NCBI GenBank assembly: GCA_963748485.1
Contig: CAVVJF010000009.1
Location: 744,001-808,000, forward strand
Length of the DNA stretch: 64,000 nt
Direction of reading: 5' to 3'
Source of the DNA: DASRWT01 sp963748485
GTDB lineage: Bacteria; Methylomirabilota; Methylomirabilia; Rokubacteriales; CSP1-6
Shown here: in pieces, positions 61,457-64,000 of the stretch
Layout of the letters: every line of letters begins with the position of its first letter
Numbering within the stretch: the first letter of the stretch is position 1
The notes under the pieces: generated by a model
Seen by the model: the letters and a program-made list of their open reading frames with translations, nothing else
Told to the model about the DNA's origin: nothing
The model's database searches: none
Translations under genes and position numbers: made by a program

Positions 61457-61493
61457 CTCGCCCTCCATTCCACGCCCATGAGGAGAAACAAAA

Positions 61494-61521
61494 ACGCCGC
61501 GGGCGGTGCTGCCCGCGGCGT
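61494..61521 (-). terminator. Attenuator terminator in the aroF leader
   Basis: Minus strand: ACGCCGCGGGC, loop AGCACC, GCCCGCGGCGT, then TTTTGTTTC, 38 bases upstream of aroF. A preceding hairpin (CCACGGGC ... GCCCGTGG, 61540-61570) can form just upstream and is the candidate competing structure. Confidence 0.75.
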
Positions 61522-61576
61522 TGGGCTCGATCGTTTCGCCACGGGCTGGCGTTCCGTCCGCCCGTGGCTCCTTGAG

Positions 61577-61663
61577 TTAGCTCAGGGGAGCCGGCAGGCG
61601 GACCGGGGGAAAGTAAAAGTAGTGCCGCCAGCCCTGCGCGCACCCTGCTACCGTTCCCGTCAT
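61577..61663 (-). CDS. Aromatic-rich leader peptide of the aroF attenuator
   Basis: 28 codons from ATG 61663 with a near-perfect AGGAAAGGAGG. It contains W-R-H-Y-F-Y-F at residues 12-18, all aromatic or imidazole residues apart from Arg. The stop TAA (61577-61579) lies just before the first leader hairpin. Such a peptide lets ribosome stalling at Trp/Tyr/Phe codons report aromatic amino-acid shortage. It is too short for normal gene finders. It parallels trp, phe and his leaders but is linked to a DAHP synthase. Confidence 0.75.
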   Translation of the reverse strand: MTGTVAGCAQGWRHYFYFPPVRLPAPLS

Positions 61664-61695
61664 CGGCCCGCCTCCTTTCCTAGAGAGTGCCGATG

Positions 61696-61725
61696 ATCAT
61701 ACGAATCCGCCCCCGGCCGTGTCAA
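61696..61725 (-). promoter_or_regulatory. Consensus promoter of the aroF leader
   Basis: Minus strand TTGACA (61720-61725), 18-base spacer, TATGAT (61696-61701). Transcription would start near 61688, about 25 bases before the leader peptide start. Confidence 0.8.
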
Positions 61726-62435
61726 GCTTTTCCATTGCCTTGTCGCCGCTGCATCCAGGCCATGATCCGGTGGCGGTAGTAGAAGAGCGGCAGGGCCACC
61801 GCCACCGCGATCGCCGTGATCAGCACCGCGTGGATGTATTGGCCGGCGGCGGTGTGGGCACCCTGGGCGGAGAGGATCCAGGTGCCCGGCATGCGCCCCA
61901 GCCCCGAGACCAGTGTGAACACCCAGAGCGGCATGGGGCTGATCCCGAAGAGGTAGCAGACGATGTCCTTGGGCAGGCCGGGGATGAGATAGACGATGAA
62001 GCAGAGGATGGCGCCCTCGGCCTCCACGATGAAGCCGAGACGATCCCACGTCTCCTTCTTCACGACTTTGCGCACGAAGTGCGCCCCCAACCAGCGGCCG
62101 ATCGCGAAAGCGCCCACCGAGCCCAGCGTGAGACCGATCGTGGAGTAGATGAACCCGCCGAGGCTGCCGAACAGGAACCCCCCCAGAAAGCCAGTCGCCT
62201 CCCCGGGAATGGGCGAGAAGACCACCTGCACGGCCTGAAGGAGGATGAAGAAAACCGGGGCGAGGATGCCCCACTCGTTCAGCGTCTGCTTGAGCAGCCG
62301 CTTGTCCTGATACAGGCGGATGATGTAGGACAGCCCCGAGGTCTCGGACAGGAAGAACCACACGCAAAACCCGATGAAGAGCGCCGAGGCGCCGATGAGG
62401 ATCGGCCACCGGAACCGCGCGATCAGGTCTCCCAT
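61722..62435 (-). CDS. TVP38/TMEM64 (DedA-like) membrane protein
   Basis: 237 aa, ATG 62435. About five to six helices are visible. The SNARE-associated core is clear: F-S-P-I-P-G-E-A-T-G-F-L-G-G-F-L-F-G, then G-S-V-G-A-F-A-I-G-R-W-L-G, and Y-L-I-P-G-L-P-K-D-I-V-C-Y-L-F-G, motifs of the VTT domain. Such proteins are lipid scramblase or transporter-like. The gene end abuts the aroF promoter (61720-61725 overlaps the last codons). Confidence 0.85.
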   Translation of the reverse strand: MGDLIARFRWPILIGASALFIGFCVWFFLSETSGLSYIIRLYQDKRLLKQTLNEWGILAPVFFILLQAVQVVFSPIPGEATGFLGGFLFGSLGGFIYSTIGLTLGSVGAFAIGRWLGAHFVRKVVKKETWDRLGFIVEAEGAILCFIVYLIPGLPKDIVCYLFGISPMPLWVFTLVSGLGRMPGTWILSAQGAHTAAGQYIHAVLITAIAVAVALPLFYYRHRIMAWMQRRQGNGKA

Positions 62436-62474
62436 CGCCTCACGGCCGACCCGCGCACCGGTGCGCGGGAGCCC

Positions 62475-63533
62475 TCACGGAGCAGTCACGGCGGGCGCAG
62501 GATCCAGTCGGCCGAAACATCCGTAGCGCGGCCACCACCGCGGGAGCACGGGGTCCCGGGCGGCGAGCCGGGTCAACGCGGCGAACCAGCGCGTCGGGGC
62601 GTAGGAGGCGAAGAGCTGGGCGAGCCAGAGCACGCGGTAGGCGCGCCGATAGCTCTCGACGCGGCGCCGGTACCGATCGAGCGCGTCCGCGACGCCCAGC
62701 CGACCGTCGATCACCTGCTGGACCAGCTTGCCGCACTCGCTCCCGAAGAAGAGGGCGGGGCGTATCCCTTCGGCCGTGAAGGGCATGCATTGCCCGGCCG
62801 CGTCGCCCACCGCGAAGAGCCGGCCCACGGTGGGGCGGAGCAGCCGGTTGGGGAAATAGGTGCCGTGATACGTGGTCGGTTCGGCGCCGATCTCGGAGAG
62901 AAAGCGCTCGAGGGCCGGCTTGAGCTTGGAGGCGCCCGCGTAGGAGCCGAGCCCGATCAGGCTCCCGCCCCCTACCGGGAACACCCAGCCGAGCCCGCGC
63001 CGGATCAAGCGCTTGTCGAGCCAGAACGACAGGCCCTCGTCGGTGAGCCGCGCCCGCGTCTCGAGCCCAAAGGAATACCCGCGCCCCGTCGGCGCGCGCC
63101 GCCGGGCATTGACGAGGGTGCCGCGCCAGCCGGAGGCGTCCACGATGATGGGCGCGCAAAACCGACCCTCCGACGTCACCACCGCCCCCTCTTCGAATCC
63201 CATCACGGACGCGCGCGCGAACCGCGCGCGGCACTGCGCGAGAAGCCCCTGGCAGAAAGCCTTGTAGTCGAACGTGCAGAACGGCACCTGGGACAGATCG
63301 TAGGTGACGCTGCCCAGGGGGGTACGAACGGTCAGACGATTGTGCACTTGGAGAATGCTCTCGGCGAGCCCCAGGGACTCGGGAACCCACCGCGGCGTGC
63401 CACAGGCGGAGGTCTGGACGGCCCCCACCTCGTTCCGGTCCAGCACCAGCACCTCGCCGCGGAGCTGGCGGGCGACGGCGAGGCCGGCGAAGCTGGCCCC
63501 GACGATAATGGCGTCGAATTCTTTTGCGGTCAT
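62475..63533 (-). CDS. FAD-dependent oxidoreductase, geranylgeranyl reductase/halogenase-like
   Basis: 352 aa from ATG 63533. The FAD-binding Rossmann start is A-I-I-V-G-A-S-F-A-G-L-A-V-A-R, followed by V-D-A-S-G-W-R and the second FAD motif R-L-F-A-V-G-D-A-A-G-Q-C-M-P. The mid motif P-V-G-G-G-S-L-I-G-L-G suits geranylgeranyl reductase-like flavoproteins acting on lipid-like substrates. The substrate is unknown. It precedes the DedA-like gene by 39 bases, so the two may be co-transcribed. Confidence 0.85.
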   Translation of the reverse strand: MTAKEFDAIIVGASFAGLAVARQLRGEVLVLDRNEVGAVQTSACGTPRWVPESLGLAESILQVHNRLTVRTPLGSVTYDLSQVPFCTFDYKAFCQGLLAQCRARFARASVMGFEEGAVVTSEGRFCAPIIVDASGWRGTLVNARRRAPTGRGYSFGLETRARLTDEGLSFWLDKRLIRRGLGWVFPVGGGSLIGLGSYAGASKLKPALERFLSEIGAEPTTYHGTYFPNRLLRPTVGRLFAVGDAAGQCMPFTAEGIRPALFFGSECGKLVQQVIDGRLGVADALDRYRRRVESYRRAYRVLWLAQLFASYAPTRWFAALTRLAARDPVLPRWWPRYGCFGRLDPAPAVTAP

Positions 63534-63663
63534 CAGTGGTTGCGGGCGCGTGCCCGAATGGGAACGCGCATCCGGATACTCTGACATGCCATGGGAAATG
63601 TCAATTGACCGGCCCCCGCCTCGGGGCGAGGTCCTGAGCAAGCTATGCGGGAACCCCTGATCG

Positions 63664-64000
63664 CTACTTGACCGTGTAGGTCGCCAGCTCCCCCGGCTTC
63701 ACGCCGGCCCGGCTCGACTGGAACTTCACGGGAAACTTCGCCTTGGGGGCGAACCACACCACGTCCGTGAAGCGGTTCGCCTGCCCGTTCTGGGTGAAGC
63801 TCCACGTCCGCTCCATCTTGAACGCCTTGAAGGGGCCCGCCTTGGTCGCCACGTCCTCGAGCGCCGTCACGGCCACCGCGACGTCGAAGCGCTGCGGCTT
63901 GCCCCGGAGGAGGCCCTCCGCCGAGAAGGTCCACGTCTTCTTCACGTCGAGGGGAAAGGCATAGAACTTCCAGTCCGGGCCCAGCGCGAGAAAGTCGAGC
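63664..64000 (-). CDS. Hypothetical protein, 5' end beyond the window
   Basis: The frame is open through the right edge (upstream residues read L-D-F-L-A-L-G-P-D-W-K-F-Y-A-F), so ATG-like starts inside are not used. The visible ~112 residues are beta-strand-rich (K-K-T-W-T-F-S-A-E-G, F-K-A-F-K-M-E-R-T-W-S-F-T, D-V-V-W-F-A-P-K-A-K-F-P-V-K-F), a pattern of periplasmic DUF-type beta barrels or outer-membrane-linked lipocalin-like proteins. The family is not identified. Confidence 0.6.
   Translation of the reverse strand, partial: LDFLALGPDWKFYAFPLDVKKTWTFSAEGLLRGKPQRFDVAVAVTALEDVATKAGPFKAFKMERTWSFTQNGQANRFTDVVWFAPKAKFPVKFQSSRAGVKPGELATYTVK

Overview
The window is a high-GC bacterial chromosome segment. 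Gene content (branched-chain amino acid ABC transporter, pheS-pheT-zapA-6S RNA-rny-ymdB-folD-xseA-xseB-ispA-eno order, AUA-started infC, soil-type accessory genes) suits an uncultivated soil or groundwater lineage such as Rokubacteria/Methylomirabilota. That placement is inference from style and synteny; no marker was compared with a database.

Layout. (1) 1-3.3 kb: livHMGF transporter operon. (2) 3.3-31.8 kb: an accessory zone of mostly unique genes separated by decayed insertions. It holds three partial copies of an IS91-like rolling-circle element, a ~110-130 bp dispersed repeat that is the 3' end of that element (also present as two solo copies that interrupt genes), pseudogene scraps (EthD, patatin, cupin, TPR regulator, serine recombinase), and intact islands. 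The islands are a radical-SAM/B12 RiPP-type locus with its own promoter-operator (5.3-7.9 kb), a lipase-like hydrolase, a CHRD protein, a 1320-aa membrane TPR protein, a GIY-YIG plus PD-(D/E)XK nuclease pair, a subtilase, a 1078-aa phosphoesterase, and a three-gene serine recombinase operon. (3) 31.85-39.83 kb: a ~7.9-kb element integrated in the initiator tRNA gene, bounded by 49-bp direct repeats. It encodes a tyrosine integrase, CGNR-type zinc protein, excisionase-like HTH, P-loop replication ATPase, small coupled genes, HNH nuclease and an HK97-type major capsid protein, but no portal or large terminase. This looks like a minimal capsid-carrying phage satellite. (4) 39.9-64 kb: core chromosome, almost all on the minus strand.

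Core region. The operons cover glycosyltransferase, ftsB-like, eno, ispA, xseB, xseA, folD, ymdB and rny, then 6S RNA, an AlaX-like editing protein, an oligopeptide-type binding protein, zapA/zapB-like, pheT, pheS, rplT, rpmI, infC, thrS, tRNA-Val, a TonB-like protein, and DAHP synthase preceded by a complete attenuator (consensus promoter, 28-codon leader peptide with a Trp-Arg-His-Tyr-Phe-Tyr-Phe run, two hairpins and a U tract). A TVP38/DedA-type membrane protein, a flavin oxidoreductase and a partial gene follow. Between ~42.7 and ~49.3 kb the essential genes carry many single-base indels. This is far more likely to be poor consensus sequence than real gene death, so gene limits there are approximate.

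How it fits together. The core block handles glycolysis, isoprenoids, DNA repair, RNA decay, aminoacylation and initiation. The accessory block reads as a repeated landing zone: the initiator tRNA has taken at least one and perhaps two successive integrations, and IS91-like fragments bracket the RiPP-type locus as direct repeats.
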